From positions 1 through 64,000 of the forward strand of contig NZ_JACSCH020000006.1 of the NCBI RefSeq assembly GCF_014451325.2: a stretch of 64,000 nucleotides of DNA, written 5' to 3'. A program made the position numbers and the translations under genes. Numbering within the stretch: the stretch's first letter is position 1; each line of letters begins with the position of its first letter. Shown one piece after another: positions 47,191-57,747 of the stretch. The notes under the pieces are model-generated. The model worked only from the letters and a program-made list of their open reading frames with translations, did no database searches and was not told where the DNA came from. The stretch is from Streptomyces sp. CB02980. GTDB lineage: Bacteria; Actinomycetota; Actinomycetes; Streptomycetales; Streptomycetaceae.

Positions 47191-47237
47191 ACATGAGGGA
47201 GGGGCGGGGGCCTCGGGCCCCCGCCCCTCCCTCATGT
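47191..47237. terminator. 22-bp bidirectional terminator between slipin and proS
   Basis: A perfect 22-bp stem (47191-47212 with 47216-47237) has a 3-base loop and runs ACATGAGGGAGGGGCGGGG on the left arm. It lies 8 bases after one stop and 10 bases from the convergent proS stop. It is the longest perfect stem in the window. Confidence 0.9.
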
Positions 47238-47246
47238 CTCCCGCCG

Positions 47247-48947
47247 TCAGGCGGTCAGGCGGGCGAGCGCCTCGTCGACGGTCAGTTCCTCGCGGTCGCC
47301 CGTCCGGCGGTCCTTCAGCTCCACGACGCCCTCCGCCGAGCGGCGGCCGGCGACCAGGATCTTCGGGACGCCCATGAGCTCCGCGTCGGTGAACTTGACG
47401 CCGGGCGAGACGCCCGCGCGGTCGTCGACCAGGACGCGGAGGCCCGCGGCGGACAGCTTGTCGGAGACCTCGAGGGCCAGCTCCGTCTGGAGGGCCTTGC
47501 CCGCGGCGACGACGTGGACGTCGGCCGGGGCGACCTCGGCCGGCCAGCACAGGCCCTTCTCGTCGGCCGTCTGCTCCGCCAGCGCGGCGACGGCGCGCGA
47601 GACGCCGATGCCGTACGAGCCCATGGTCACGCGGACCGGCTTGCCGTTCTGGCCGAGGACGTCGAGCTTGAGGGCGTCGGCGTACTTGCGGCCCAGCTGG
47701 AAGATGTGGCCGATCTCGATGGCGCGGTCCAGCTTGAGGCCGGTGCCGCACTTGGGGCACGGGTCGCCCTCCTGCACGACGACGACGTCGACGTACTCCT
47801 CGACCTCGAAGTCACGGCCCGCGACGACGTTCTTCGCGTGCATGCCGTCCTTGTTGGCACCCGTGATCCACGCGGTGCCGGGCGCCACGCGCGGGTCGGC
47901 GATGTACGTGACCTTCTCCAGGCCCTGCGGGCCGACGTAGCCCCGTACGAGGTCGGCGCGCTCGGCGAAGTCGGTCTCGGTGACCATCTCGACGGTCGCC
48001 GGCGCGAAGTGCTCCTCGACCTTGCCCAGGTCGACCTCGCGGTCGCCGGGGACGCCGACGGCGACGATCTCGCCGTCGACCTTCACGAGGAGGTTCTTCA
48101 GCGTGGCGGAGGCCGGGACGCCGAGGGAGGCGGCCAGGGTCTCGATCGTCGGGGTGTCCGGGGTGGGGATCTCCTCGGCGGCGGCGACGGCCGAGCCGTC
48201 GACCGGCTTGAGCTCGTACGAGATCGCCTCGGTGTTCGCCGCGAAGTCGCAGTTCGGGCAGTCGGCGAAGGTGTCCTCGCCGGCCTCGGCCGGGGCCAGG
48301 AACTCCTCGGACTTCGAGCCGCCCATGGCGCCGGCGGTGGCCGCGACGATGCGGTAGTCGAGGCCGAGGCGCTCGAAGACCCGCTGGTAGGCCTGGCGGT
48401 GCAGGGCGTAGGACTGGGCGAGGCCCGCGTCCTCCGTGTCGAAGGAGTACGAGTCCTTCATGAGGAACTCGCGGCCGCGCAGGATGCCGGCGCGGGGGCG
48501 GGCCTCGTCACGGAACTTGTTCTGGATCTGGTACAGGATGACCGGCAGGTCCTTGTACGACGAGCACTGGTCCTTGACCAGGAGCGTGAAGATCTCCTCG
48601 TGCGTCGGGCCGAGGAGGTAGTCGCCGCCCTTGCGGTCCTGGAGACGGAAGAGCTCGGCACCGTACTCGTTCCAGCGGCCCGTCGCCTCGTACGGCTCAC
48701 GCGGCAGCAGCGCGGGGAGGGTGACCTCCTGCGCGCCGATCGCGTCCATCTCCTCGCGGACGATGCGCTCGATGTTGGAGAGGACCTTCTTGCCGAGGGG
48801 CAGCCAGCTCCAGATGCCGGCGGCGGTGCGGCGCACGTAGCCGGCGCGGACGAGGAGCTTGTGGCTGAGGACCTCGGCGTCGGCCGGGTCGTCGCGCAGC
48901 GTCTTCGCCATCAACTGGGACATGCGCTGGACCGGTGCGTTGGCCAT
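47247..48947 (-). CDS. proS: Prolyl-tRNA synthetase (bacterial type)
   Basis: Charges tRNA-Pro. The 566-residue class II enzyme has motif 1 around [25 protein letters not shown], motif 2 with [25 protein letters not shown], motif 3 near GSYGIGVSR, the inserted editing domain between motifs 2 and 3 (about 225-385) and a C-terminal anticodon-binding domain. It is the long bacterial form with editing. Terminates at the strong hairpin shared with the slipin gene; upstream lies a GNAT gene in the same direction. Confidence 0.96.
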   Translation of the reverse strand: MANAPVQRMSQLMAKTLRDDPADAEVLSHKLLVRAGYVRRTAAGIWSWLPLGKKVLSNIERIVREEMDAIGAQEVTLPALLPREPYEATGRWNEYGAELFRLQDRKGGDYLLGPTHEEIFTLLVKDQCSSYKDLPVILYQIQNKFRDEARPRAGILRGREFLMKDSYSFDTEDAGLAQSYALHRQAYQRVFERLGLDYRIVAATAGAMGGSKSEEFLAPAEAGEDTFADCPNCDFAANTEAISYELKPVDGSAVAAAEEIPTPDTPTIETLAASLGVPASATLKNLLVKVDGEIVAVGVPGDREVDLGKVEEHFAPATVEMVTETDFAERADLVRGYVGPQGLEKVTYIADPRVAPGTAWITGANKDGMHAKNVVAGRDFEVEEYVDVVVVQEGDPCPKCGTGLKLDRAIEIGHIFQLGRKYADALKLDVLGQNGKPVRVTMGSYGIGVSRAVAALAEQTADEKGLCWPAEVAPADVHVVAAGKALQTELALEVSDKLSAAGLRVLVDDRAGVSPGVKFTDAELMGVPKILVAGRRSAEGVVELKDRRTGDREELTVDEALARLTA

Positions 48948-49016
48948 GGTTCTCGTACTCCTGCCGGGTAAGGATGATGGCCCCGAGATTAGCCGGGCCT
49001 CCCCGGGTCGGAGAAA

Positions 49017-49562
49017 TCAGTTCCGGCGCTTGAGCGGCAGGGACGCGCCCATGACCGCGTACGGGCGGACCGCGCTCGGGAAGTGCACCTGGCGGGCGAG
49101 GTCCTGGTAGCCGAGGGAGCGGTAGAGGCCGCGGGCCGGGCTGTCGGTGTCGATCGCGGAGAGGATCGAGCGCTGTTGGGCGGACTCGTCGGTGATGGTG
49201 GTGATCAGCTCGCGGCCCACACCGCGCCCCTGGTAGGCCGGGTGGACGTGGAGTTCGGTGATCACGAAGGAGTCGTCGAGCCAGTCGACGGTGCCGGTGG
49301 CGCGGAGATACGACTCGACGACGGTGGACCACCAGTGGCCCCGGTCGTTGGGCATCCCGTACACGAACCCGACGAGTCTCCCCTCGGGGGTGGTGGCCCC
49401 GTAGGCGCGGGCGCCGGGGTTCAGCAGGTGGCGCAGCACGATGTGGCGGCGTACGGCGATCTCTTCCTCGTCCAGGCCGAAGGCGAGCGCCTGCACGGCG
49501 AGTGCCTCGTCCACCCGGGCGGCGAGATTGACCGGTCCGATCATGACCTGTGCGTCATCCAT
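49017..49562 (-). CDS. GNAT family N-acetyltransferase
   Basis: 181 residues with the GNAT acetyl-CoA site: the beta4 segment ITELHVHPAYQGRGVGRELI (QGRGVG, the Q/R-x-x-G-x-G motif) and a later LYRSLGYQ element. Substrate unknown. ATG 49562 has AGGG 9 bases upstream; the frame is open further upstream, but that part overlaps the next acetyltransferase gene. It lies 69 bases before proS and 28 bases after a second GNAT gene of the same strand. Confidence 0.85.
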   Translation of the reverse strand: MDDAQVMIGPVNLAARVDEALAVQALAFGLDEEEIAVRRHIVLRHLLNPGARAYGATTPEGRLVGFVYGMPNDRGHWWSTVVESYLRATGTVDWLDDSFVITELHVHPAYQGRGVGRELITTITDESAQQRSILSAIDTDSPARGLYRSLGYQDLARQVHFPSAVRPYAVMGASLPLKRRN

Positions 49563-49590
49563 GCGGCGCACCCTACAAGCGGCCGGGGCC

Positions 49591-50436
49591 TCAGAACAGC
49601 ACACTCATGAAGGCACCGGTCTCCTGGAAGCCGACACGGAGGTACGAGGCCCTCGCCGGGGTGTTGTAGTCGTTCACGTACAGGCTGACGACGGGCGCGA
49701 TGTCCGCCAGGGCGTACTGGAGGACGGCGGCCATGCCCGACTCGGAGAGGCCCTTGCCGCGGTGCTCGGGGGCGACCCAGACGCCCTGGATCTGGCAGGC
49801 CTGGCGGGTGGCGGCGCCGATCTCCGCCTTGAAGATCACCTTGCCGTCCTCGATGCGGGCGAAGGAGCGGCCGGCGCCGACGAGCTCGGCGACCCGGGCC
49901 TGGTAGAGCAGTCCGCCGTCGTTGGCGAGCGGGGAGACGCCGACCTCCTCGGTGAACATGGCCACGCACGCGGGCATGATCACGTCCATCTCGTCCTTGC
50001 GGACGCGGCGCACGAGCGGGTCGGGCGCGACGGTCACGGAGGGCTCCTCGGCGACCATCAGCGGCTGCCGGGCTCGGACGTCCCGCGCGGGGCCCCAGCT
50101 GGGCTCCAGGAGCCGCCACAGCTCGGTGGTGGGCTCGGCGGGCCCGACGATCGAGGAACAGCGACGGCCGGTCCTGCGCGCCCGGTCGGCGAAGGCGCGA
50201 ACGGCCTCGGGCGTCGCGCAGAGCGGCACGAGGTTGGCACCGGAGTAGCAGAGCGACCGCAGTCGCCCCTCGCTGTACCAGCCCCACATCTCGCCGCCGA
50301 GCCGCCAGGGATCGAGCCCGGCGACCTGGACGCGGGCGGTCACGAAGGCGTTCTCGACGGGGGCGCTCTCCAGAACGGCGAGTGCGGCGCCGAGGTCGGC
50401 GGGTTCGAGGACCCGGGTGGCGGGTTGTGTCAGCAC
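49591..50436 (-). CDS. GNAT acetyltransferase with DUF4081 domain
   Basis: 281 residues. The N-terminal part (to about 130) matches the DUF4081 type found with GNAT domains in actinobacteria; the C-terminal half has IQGVWVAPEHRGKGLSESGMAAVL (HRGKGL) and a YVNDYNTPARASYLRVGF alpha4 segment typical of GNAT enzymes. Substrate unknown. GTG 50436 is the natural start. It precedes the smaller GNAT gene and follows the ispG terminator, so it likely has its own promoter. Confidence 0.87.
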   Translation of the reverse strand: MLTQPATRVLEPADLGAALAVLESAPVENAFVTARVQVAGLDPWRLGGEMWGWYSEGRLRSLCYSGANLVPLCATPEAVRAFADRARRTGRRCSSIVGPAEPTTELWRLLEPSWGPARDVRARQPLMVAEEPSVTVAPDPLVRRVRKDEMDVIMPACVAMFTEEVGVSPLANDGGLLYQARVAELVGAGRSFARIEDGKVIFKAEIGAATRQACQIQGVWVAPEHRGKGLSESGMAAVLQYALADIAPVVSLYVNDYNTPARASYLRVGFQETGAFMSVLF

Positions 50437-50514
50437 GAAGGGGGCCTCACCGTACGGTTCTACGTGGTCTCCGCACTTTACCCCTCTCGCCTGTGGCGGG
50501 GCCCTCCGCGCACG

Positions 50515-50552
50515 CGAAGCCCCCTCGTCCCCGGAGGGAGGAGGGGGCTTCG
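50515..50552 (-). terminator. Hairpin after ispG
   Basis: CGAAGCCCCCTC at 50515-50526 pairs perfectly with GAGGGGGCTTCG at 50541-50552 (12 bp, 14-base loop). It lies about 53 bases past the ispG stop, beyond a tandem repeat. Confidence 0.7.
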
Positions 50553-50598
50553 GGACGAGCCGGGGCTTCGGAAGGAGCCGGGGCTTCGGGACGAGCCG
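50545..50598 (-). repeat. 18-bp tandem repeat, three copies, after ispG
   Basis: The unit GGGCTTCGGGACGAGCCG occurs at 50545, 50563 (with two changes, GAAGG for GGACG) and 50581. It is non-coding, lies between the ispG stop at 50605 and the terminator hairpin, and shares GGGCTTCG with the hairpin arm. Confidence 0.85.
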
Positions 50599-50604
50599 GA
50601 ACGC

Positions 50605-51762
<1,158 letters not shown>

Positions 51763-51827
51763 CTTCTGTGCAACCTCAAGGTTGTGCGTCGGCGGGCTCA
51801 GGTCTCCGAGGTTACCGCCCCGGGGGC

Positions 51828-51859
51828 GGGGGGCCGGACACCACGGTGTCCGGCCCCCC
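51828..51859 (-). terminator. 15-bp hairpin after rseP
   Basis: GGGGGGCCGGACACC at 51828-51842 pairs perfectly with GGTGTCCGGCCCCCC at 51845-51859. It lies 6 bases past the rseP stop and 66 bases before the ispG start, so it divides the dxr-rseP pair from ispG. Confidence 0.8.
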
Positions 51860-51865
51860 TGTGGA

Positions 51866-53173
51866 CTACGTGATCTTCACCGGGTTGACGAGGTCGGCGG
51901 CGAGGACGAGCAGCGTGAAGCAGACGAAGACTCCGGCCACCACGTACGCGGCGGGCATCAGCTTCGCCACGTCGAAGGGGCCCGGGTCGGGGCGCCTGAA
52001 GATCCGGGCCGTGTGACGGCGTACGGACTCCCACAGGGCACCCGCGATGTGACCTCCGTCGAGCGGCAGCAGCGGGAGCATGTTGAACAGGAACAGCGAC
52101 ACGTTGAACCCGACGAGCAGGTTCATGAACATCACGAGGATCGTCGTCGGCGGGGCCTCGACGGTCATCAGTTCACCGGTGATGCGGGCGGCGCCGACGA
52201 CGCCGACCGGCGAGTCGTCCGCACGCTCGCCGTCGCCGAAGGTGGCGTCCCACAGGCCGGGGATCTTGCCCGGGAGGGCGATGACCGAGTGGACGCCGTT
52301 CTCCAGGAGGTCGCCCATGCGGTCGGTGGTCTCGCCGAAGCCGAGGGGCGCGACCTCGGTCCTGGAGGCGAAGCCGAGGTAGCCGGCGTCGACGTACCTG
52401 ACCGGCTGGACGACCTTGCCGTCCTCGTCCTTCGCCAGCACCTTGTTGGCGACGAGGTCGGGGTGCAGCTCCAGGCGCTGCCCGGCCCGCTCGACGGTGA
52501 TCGTCGCGGGGCCGATGGTGTCGCGGATGCGGTCGGAGAGGGTGTCCCAGTCGCTCACCGGCGTGCCGTTGAAGGCGACGATCTTGTCGCCGTCCTTCAG
52601 GCCGGCCTTGAAGGCCGGGGAGACGGGGTCGCCCGCGGCGCACTTGTCGCGCTTCTCGTCCTGCTCGATCACGCACTTCTGGACGCCCGCGACCTGGGTG
52701 GTCTGACCCTCGATGCCCAGCGTCATCATCGAGCCGAAGAACAGCGCCACCGCCAGGACCAGGTTCATGAACGGCCCGGCGAACATCACGATCACGCGCT
52801 TCCACGGCTTGCGCGTGTAGAAGAGCCGGGTCTCGTCGCCGGGCTTGAGCTCCTCGTACGAGGCCTCCCGGGCGTCCTCGATCATCGAGCGCCAGGGCGA
52901 GGTGGAGCGGGCCTCGATCTTGCCGTCCTCACCCGGCGGGAACATGCCGATCATGCGGATGTAGCCGCCGGCGGGGATGGCCTTGATGCCGTACTCGGTC
53001 TCGCCGCGCTTCTTCGACCAGATCGTGGGGCCGAAGCCGACCATGTACTGCGGCACGCGGATGCCGAAGAGCTTGGCCGTGGAGAGGTGGCCCAGCTCGT
53101 GCCAGGCGATGGAGACGAGGAGGCCGAGGGCGAACAGCACGAGGCCCAGGATGTACAGGAGCATTTCGGTCAT
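51866..53173 (-). CDS. rseP: Site-2 zinc metalloprotease (RseP family)
   Basis: Intramembrane protease that cleaves anti-sigma factors or signal-peptide remnants. The 435-residue protein has HELGH at 25-29 in the first helix, a PDZ-like periplasmic domain in the middle ([18 protein letters not shown]), and the second metal motif LLPLDGGHI near 385. Two or more additional helices follow. ATG 53173 overlaps the dxr stop (ATGA), so it is coupled to dxr, a common order in Streptomyces. Ends at a perfect 15-bp hairpin. Confidence 0.93.
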   Translation of the reverse strand: MTEMLLYILGLVLFALGLLVSIAWHELGHLSTAKLFGIRVPQYMVGFGPTIWSKKRGETEYGIKAIPAGGYIRMIGMFPPGEDGKIEARSTSPWRSMIEDAREASYEELKPGDETRLFYTRKPWKRVIVMFAGPFMNLVLAVALFFGSMMTLGIEGQTTQVAGVQKCVIEQDEKRDKCAAGDPVSPAFKAGLKDGDKIVAFNGTPVSDWDTLSDRIRDTIGPATITVERAGQRLELHPDLVANKVLAKDEDGKVVQPVRYVDAGYLGFASRTEVAPLGFGETTDRMGDLLENGVHSVIALPGKIPGLWDATFGDGERADDSPVGVVGAARITGELMTVEAPPTTILVMFMNLLVGFNVSLFLFNMLPLLPLDGGHIAGALWESVRRHTARIFRRPDPGPFDVAKLMPAAYVVAGVFVCFTLLVLAADLVNPVKIT

Positions 53174-54420
53174 GCGCGGGCCTCCGCTGTTGCCTTCGCT
53201 GCGAGCTCTCGGGCCCGGGCGCGCGCCCAGGTCTCCGCTTCGAGGACGTCCGGCACGGTGAGGGAGGTTCCCGCGGCGGGAACGCCGTGCTCCGCGACGA
53301 CCGCTGTGACCGTATCCATGATTCCGTTGAACGGCAGCCGTCCGGCGAGAAAGGCCTCGACGCACTCCTCGTTGGCCGCGTTGAAGACGGCGGGGGCCGT
53401 GCCGCCCAGCTCGCCGACGTGCCGGGCCAGGCCGACCGACGGGAACGCCTCGGTGTCGAGCGGGAAGAACTCCCAGGTGGAGGCCTTGCTCCAGTCGAAG
53501 GCGGGGGCCGCGTCCGGGACCCGCTCGGGCCAGCCGATGCCGATGGCGATCGGGCCGCCCATGTCCGGCGGGGTGGCCTGGGCGAGCGTGGACCCGTCGG
53601 TGAACTCGACCATCGAGTGCACGTACGACTGCGGGTGGACGACGACCTCGATGCGGTCGAAGGGGATGTCGTAGAGGAGGTGCGCCTCGATGACCTCCAG
53701 GCCCTTGTTGACCAGCGTGGCGCTGTTCACCGTGATCACCGGGCCCATGGCCCAGGTCGGGTGGGCGAGCGCGTCCTCGCGGGTGACATCGGCGAGCTGC
53801 GCGCGCGTACGGCCGCGGAACGGGCCGCCCGAGGCGGTGACGACCAGCTTGCGGACGTCGGCGCGGGTGCCCGCGGCGAGCGCCTGGAAGAGGGCCGCGT
53901 GCTCGGAGTCGACCGGGATGATCTGACCGGGCTTCGCGAGCGCCTTCACCAGGGGGCCGCCGACGATCAGCGACTCCTTGTTGGCCAGCGCGAGGGTACG
54001 GCCGGCTTCGAGGGCGGCCAGGGTCGGCGCGAGGCCGATGGAGCCGGTGATGCCGTTCAGGACGGTGTGGCACGGCGAGGCGGCGAGCTGGGTGGCCGCG
54101 TCGGGGCCGGCGAGGATCTCGGGCAGCGGCTCGGAGCCGTACAGCGCCTTCAGGGCCGTACGGAGCTCCTCCACCACGTCCTCGCGGGCCACGGCGACCG
54201 CGGCGACCTTCAGCCGGTGCGCCTGCTCGGCGAGCAGCGCGACCCGGCCGCCCGAGGCGGCCAGGGCGGTGACCCGGAAGCGGTCGGGGTTGCGCAGCAC
54301 CAGGTCGATGGCCTGCGTGCCGATGGACCCGGTCGAGCCGAGGACGACGATGTCCCGGCGTCCTTCGGAGACGTCGAAGGCGAGATGGGGGTCGGCGAGA
54401 GGAGAGGGGCGGTCGCTCAT
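53170..54420 (-). CDS. dxr: 1-deoxy-D-xylulose 5-phosphate reductoisomerase
   Basis: Converts deoxyxylulose phosphate to methylerythritol phosphate with NADPH, the committed MEP step. The 416-residue protein has the Rossmann motif GSTGSIGTQ near 30-38, the active-site loop ASGGPFRG, the SEHAALFQ metal region and the Pro-Gln-Ser segment [12 protein letters not shown]. The ATG at 54420 gives the usual MSD start; another ATG nine bases upstream is equally possible, and neither has a good ribosome binding site. It overlaps rseP by four bases. Confidence 0.95.
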   Translation of the reverse strand: MSDRPSPLADPHLAFDVSEGRRDIVVLGSTGSIGTQAIDLVLRNPDRFRVTALAASGGRVALLAEQAHRLKVAAVAVAREDVVEELRTALKALYGSEPLPEILAGPDAATQLAASPCHTVLNGITGSIGLAPTLAALEAGRTLALANKESLIVGGPLVKALAKPGQIIPVDSEHAALFQALAAGTRADVRKLVVTASGGPFRGRTRAQLADVTREDALAHPTWAMGPVITVNSATLVNKGLEVIEAHLLYDIPFDRIEVVVHPQSYVHSMVEFTDGSTLAQATPPDMGGPIAIGIGWPERVPDAAPAFDWSKASTWEFFPLDTEAFPSVGLARHVGELGGTAPAVFNAANEECVEAFLAGRLPFNGIMDTVTAVVAEHGVPAAGTSLTVPDVLEAETWARARARELAAKATAEARA

Positions 54421-54454
54421 GCCCCCCATTCTTGCCGCAAACGCCGCGCGGTCT

Positions 54455-55705
54455 TCACGGGGTGTGGACGAACGTGTCGAAGACCCGGTGGAAGTCGGGG
54501 AACGTCTTCTTCACACAGCCGGGGTCGTCGAAGGTGATGCCGGGCGTGCGCAGGGCTGTGACCGCGAACGACATGACGATCCGGTGGTCGCCGTGGGTGG
54601 CGATCTCGACGGGTCCGGCAGGCGTTCCGGGGTGGATCTCGATCCAGTCGGGGCCGGTCTCGACGGTGATGCCGAGGCGGCGCAGGTTCTCGGCACAGGC
54701 GTCGAGGCGGTCGCACTCCTTGACCCGGGTGTTGGCCACGTCCTCGATGCGGACCGGGCCGTCGGCGAAGGGCGCGAGGGCGGCGAGGGTCGGCATCGTG
54801 TCGGAGATGTCCCGCATGTTGACCGTGAGGCCGCGCAGGGTGCCGGTGGAGCGGACGGTGGTGCCCGTGGCGGTGATGTCGACATCGGCGCCCATGCGGC
54901 GCAGCACGTCGACGAAGCCGAGGTCTCCCTGGAGGGCGCCGGTGCCGAGACCGGGGACGGTGACGGAGCGGCCGGGTTCGAGGGCGGCGGCGGCGAAGAA
55001 GTAGCTGGCGGTGGAGGCGTCGGGCTCGATGCCGTAGGTACGGGCGCGGTAGCCGGTGGGGGCGACGCGGTAGGTACGGCCGCCGTCCCGGCTTCGCTCC
55101 TCGCCGATCTCGGCACCGAAGTCGCGCATCATCGCGAGGGTGATCTCGACGTACGGCTCCGAGACCAGGTCGGTGACGGTGATGTCGAGGCCCTCGGCGG
55201 TGAGCGGGCCCAGCATGAGGAGGGCCGTCAGGTACTGGGAGGACTGGCCGGCGTCGAGGGTGAGCGCGCCGCCCTTCACGCCGTGGGCGTGGACGTCGAG
55301 GGGATGGTGCCCCTCCTGCCCTCCGTGCCGCAGGTCGACGCCGAGCTCGCGCAGGGCGGTGCTGAGCGGGCCCAGGGGGCGCCGTCGCATCTGGGCGGAG
55401 GCGTCGAAACGGTAGGTGCCGTGGCCGGCGGCGGCGAGGGTGGGCAGGAAGCGGGCGGTGGTGGCGCCGTCGCGGCAGTAGACGTCGGCGGAGTCCGCGC
55501 CGGGGCCGGCGGGGCGGCCCTCGATGTGCCAGGCGTCGCTCTCACGGCGGACGGCATAGCCGAGGGCGGTCAGCCCCTCGGCGAAGCCCTCGGTGTCGTC
55601 GGAGACGAGGGGCCGGAGGAGGGTGGTGGTGCCTTCGGCCGCGGCGGCGAGGAAGAGCGCGCGTGCGGTGACGGACTTGGAGCCGGGGATGTGGATGACG
55701 GTCAC
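54455..55705 (-). CDS. aroA: 3-phosphoshikimate 1-carboxyvinyltransferase (EPSP synthase)
   Basis: Joins shikimate 3-phosphate and PEP in aromatic amino acid synthesis. The 416-residue protein has the N-terminal PGSKSVTARALFLAAAAEG, the RDGATTARFLPTLAA loop, QSSQYLTALL and the C-terminal DHRIVMSFAV of the enolpyruvyl transferase fold. GTG 55705 follows AGGA by 8 bases. Streptomyces often carry a second copy of this gene elsewhere, so this could be the main or the secondary enzyme. It is 34 bases upstream of dxr. The 248 bases before it contain 34-bp direct repeats and no gene. Confidence 0.92.
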   Translation of the reverse strand: MTVIHIPGSKSVTARALFLAAAAEGTTTLLRPLVSDDTEGFAEGLTALGYAVRRESDAWHIEGRPAGPGADSADVYCRDGATTARFLPTLAAAGHGTYRFDASAQMRRRPLGPLSTALRELGVDLRHGGQEGHHPLDVHAHGVKGGALTLDAGQSSQYLTALLMLGPLTAEGLDITVTDLVSEPYVEITLAMMRDFGAEIGEERSRDGGRTYRVAPTGYRARTYGIEPDASTASYFFAAAALEPGRSVTVPGLGTGALQGDLGFVDVLRRMGADVDITATGTTVRSTGTLRGLTVNMRDISDTMPTLAALAPFADGPVRIEDVANTRVKECDRLDACAENLRRLGITVETGPDWIEIHPGTPAGPVEIATHGDHRIVMSFAVTALRTPGITFDDPGCVKKTFPDFHRVFDTFVHTP

Positions 55706-55771
55706 GGGATCATCCTGCCGTTCCGTCCCGCCGGGTGGACCCGCGTCCCGCATGGCGGAACGCCCCGTCCG

Positions 55772-55898
55772 CGCCGGGAACCCGACCCGGCCGACAGGCC
55801 GCTGCGCCCCGGTCCCCACCGCTCCCCGCCCCGGTCCGTGCGGCGGCCGGGAACCCGACCCGGTCCGGTCCGTGCGGCGGCCGGGAACCCGACCCGGT
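55772..55898. repeat. 34-bp direct repeats between aroA and the NHL gene
   Basis: A 34-base unit starting CCGGTCCGTGCGGCGGCCGG occurs twice in tandem, at 55831-55864 and 55865-55898, with no differences. A partial third copy, GCCGGGAACCCGACCCGG, is at 55772-55789. The repeat is non-coding and fills most of the gap between the aroA start and the end of the NHL gene. Short GC-rich complementary tracts within it could fold into hairpins. Confidence 0.85.
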
Positions 55899-55953
55899 CC
55901 GGGCGTCGCTCCGTCCCGGTCCCACCGCTCCCCCGCCCCGGCCGTGCGGCCCC

Positions 55954-56859
55954 TCACCCCGAGTACGTCGGTACGACCGCCACCCCGGTCAGGAACCCGA
56001 AGACGCCGCCGGAGGAGAGCACCTGCTGCTCCCCGGTCGTGGGGTTCACCCGGAACAGGGTGCCCACGCCGTTCAGGGCATCGTTGTCGGTCACCAGCAG
56101 ACTGCCGTCGGCCTCGACGGCGATCGCGTACGGGCCGACGAAGCCGCCGCCGGAGGACACGGTGGTCTGAGTCCCGCTGACGGGATCCACCCTGAGCACT
56201 CCACCGCCGAAGCCGGCGAAGGCATTGGCGTCGGCGACCAGGATGCCTCCGTCGCCGTCGACCGCCACCCCGATCGGGCTGCGCAGCTCACCGCCCGAGG
56301 TCACCGTCGTCCGCGCCCCGGTGACCGGGTGGACACGGACCACTCGGGACGAGAGGTCCTCACCGCCCAGCCTGTTCTGTTCGGTGACGAGGATCGCTCC
56401 GTCCGGGGCCGTGCACAGCATCACGGGCCGCGGTGGGGAGTCGCCCTCCCCGTCCCCCGCCGACAGGACGGTCTGCTCACCCGTGGCGGGATCGACCCGG
56501 AGCACCGCTCCGAAACCTCCGGACCAGGCGTCGGCGATCAGGATGCGCCCGTCGGCCTCGACGGCCACGGCACCCGGCGTGGCGAACTTTCCGCCGGATG
56601 TCACCTCGGTCTGTGTTCCGGTGCCCACGGGCAGCCGAAGCAGCACACCGGTCCCCGGGAAGAACCGGTCCTTGCTGATCAGGACACTGCCATCGGCCTC
56701 CAGGGCGATCCCGGTCGCCCCCTGGAGGTCGCCGGCCACGGCGAGCGTGTGCTGCTCACCGGTCACCGGGTCGATGCGGAACACCGCGCCGGCGCAACCG
56801 AAGGCCTTGGCGTCACTGACCAGGATCGTTCCGGCGGGGAGGGGCTCCAGGGCGGCCAT
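55954..56859 (-). CDS. NHL-type beta-propeller protein
   Basis: 301 residues of repeated blades. About six units of 45-50 residues carry the pattern G-V-A-V-E-A-D-G-x-I-L-I-A-D-A...G-x-V-L-R-V-D-P-x-T-G-x-Q-T, as in NHL/SMP30-like propellers. No signal peptide or membrane helix is seen, so it should be cytoplasmic unless exported another way. GAGGAG lies 7 bases before the ATG. Function unknown; propellers usually bind ligands or partners. It lies just after the Gly-Val repeat gene in the same direction, 112 bases apart, with a hairpin in between. Confidence 0.85.
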   Translation of the reverse strand: MAALEPLPAGTILVSDAKAFGCAGAVFRIDPVTGEQHTLAVAGDLQGATGIALEADGSVLISKDRFFPGTGVLLRLPVGTGTQTEVTSGGKFATPGAVAVEADGRILIADAWSGGFGAVLRVDPATGEQTVLSAGDGEGDSPPRPVMLCTAPDGAILVTEQNRLGGEDLSSRVVRVHPVTGARTTVTSGGELRSPIGVAVDGDGGILVADANAFAGFGGGVLRVDPVSGTQTTVSSGGGFVGPYAIAVEADGSLLVTDNDALNGVGTLFRVNPTTGEQQVLSSGGVFGFLTGVAVVPTYSG

Positions 56860-56928
56860 GGCGGCTCCTCGGAAGTGGGGGACGGGCCCGTCACCGCGGG
56901 TCCGGTGGGCTGGGGACGATCGGGCTCC

Positions 56929-56973
56929 AGGGGGTGTCTTGCCGAGCCCGGCCTGATCGGCACGACACCCCCT
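56929..56973 (-). terminator. Hairpin at the end of the Gly-Val repeat gene
   Basis: AGGGGGTGTC at 56929-56938 pairs with GACACCCCCT at 56964-56973, and inner GCCGA/TCGGC (56941-56945, 56957-56961) extends the stem. It overlaps the stop codon of the 211-residue gene, an unusual spot for a terminator, and would come before the NHL gene. Confidence 0.6.
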
Positions 56974-57607
56974 AGGAGGAGCGGCCCTCGACCGGGTCGC
57001 CCAGCTGGACCGCGGCCCAGCGGGCCGGGGCTCCTTCCTGGGCCTCCACGCACAGGTAGAGGCGGCAGGTCACGGCGTCGTCGCTCAGGACGGCGAGCTG
57101 GCCGAGCCGTCCCGCCTCGGGCAGCGGCGCGACGGTCTCCGGGGCGTCGGCCAGCCGTGGCGAGAGCTCGATCTGGGCACCCTTCACCGAGCTGAAGACG
57201 CCGCCCACTTCCGTGTCGGACCCGGCGCGGAGGCCGACCTCGCTCTTGCTCGCCGCGATGACTCCGGGGCCGTCCTTGCTCTCCCCGACGACTCCCGCGC
57301 CGGTCGCCTTCGACACCCCGTGAACGCCTTCGCTGAAGAGCGTCTCGCCCCGCACGCCGGTCTCCCCGCGGCCGAGCACTCCGCACGTGGATCCGCTGCC
57401 GATCACGCCGGTCTCACCGAATCCGGCCACTCCGGGAGAGTGCGTGGACGCCTCCCCGACACCGAGCACGCCCGCGCGGGTCTCCAGCTCCTTCGTCACG
57501 TCCCGAGGGGCCGGACGGGCGTACCCGGCGACGCCGGTCACCCCCAGCCCGACCAGGCCGCTGCTGCCCTCGGAGGTCGTCTCGGCCATCGCGTCGGTGT
57601 CCGCCAT
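56972..57607 (-). CDS. Gly-Val repeat protein, phage fibre-like
   Basis: 211 residues. Residues 18-135 consist of repeated GV-x-G units (GLGVTGVAGY, GVLGVGE, GVAGFGETGVIGSGS, GVLGRGETGVRGE, GVVGESKDGPGV), which suggest a thin beta-helical shaft or trimeric fibre. The last 40 residues (GQLAVLSDDAVTCRLYLCVEAQ then ARWAAVQLG) resemble the cap found at the end of phage tail-fibre-like proteins, with a W near the end. The N-terminus is acidic and lacks a signal. Function unknown. Probably cotranscribed with the NHL gene downstream, subject to the hairpin. Confidence 0.72.
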   Translation of the reverse strand: MADTDAMAETTSEGSSGLVGLGVTGVAGYARPAPRDVTKELETRAGVLGVGEASTHSPGVAGFGETGVIGSGSTCGVLGRGETGVRGETLFSEGVHGVSKATGAGVVGESKDGPGVIAASKSEVGLRAGSDTEVGGVFSSVKGAQIELSPRLADAPETVAPLPEAGRLGQLAVLSDDAVTCRLYLCVEAQEGAPARWAAVQLGDPVEGRSS

Positions 57608-57747
57608 CGTGGGTCTCTTTCCTGGTGTCCCGGTTCCCGTGGAACTGCCCCACCCACGCTAGGAGCGGCCCCGGACCGCGACCACCGGGGCTGCTCCAAG
57701 CGGCCGAGCCGCGAAAGGGCCACGAGCCGTTCCGCCGCGGAAGGCGG

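Noticed and set aside
53174-54073. Upstream extension of the rseP frame
   Set aside because: It is dxr read in another frame; the ATG overlapping the dxr stop is the natural start.
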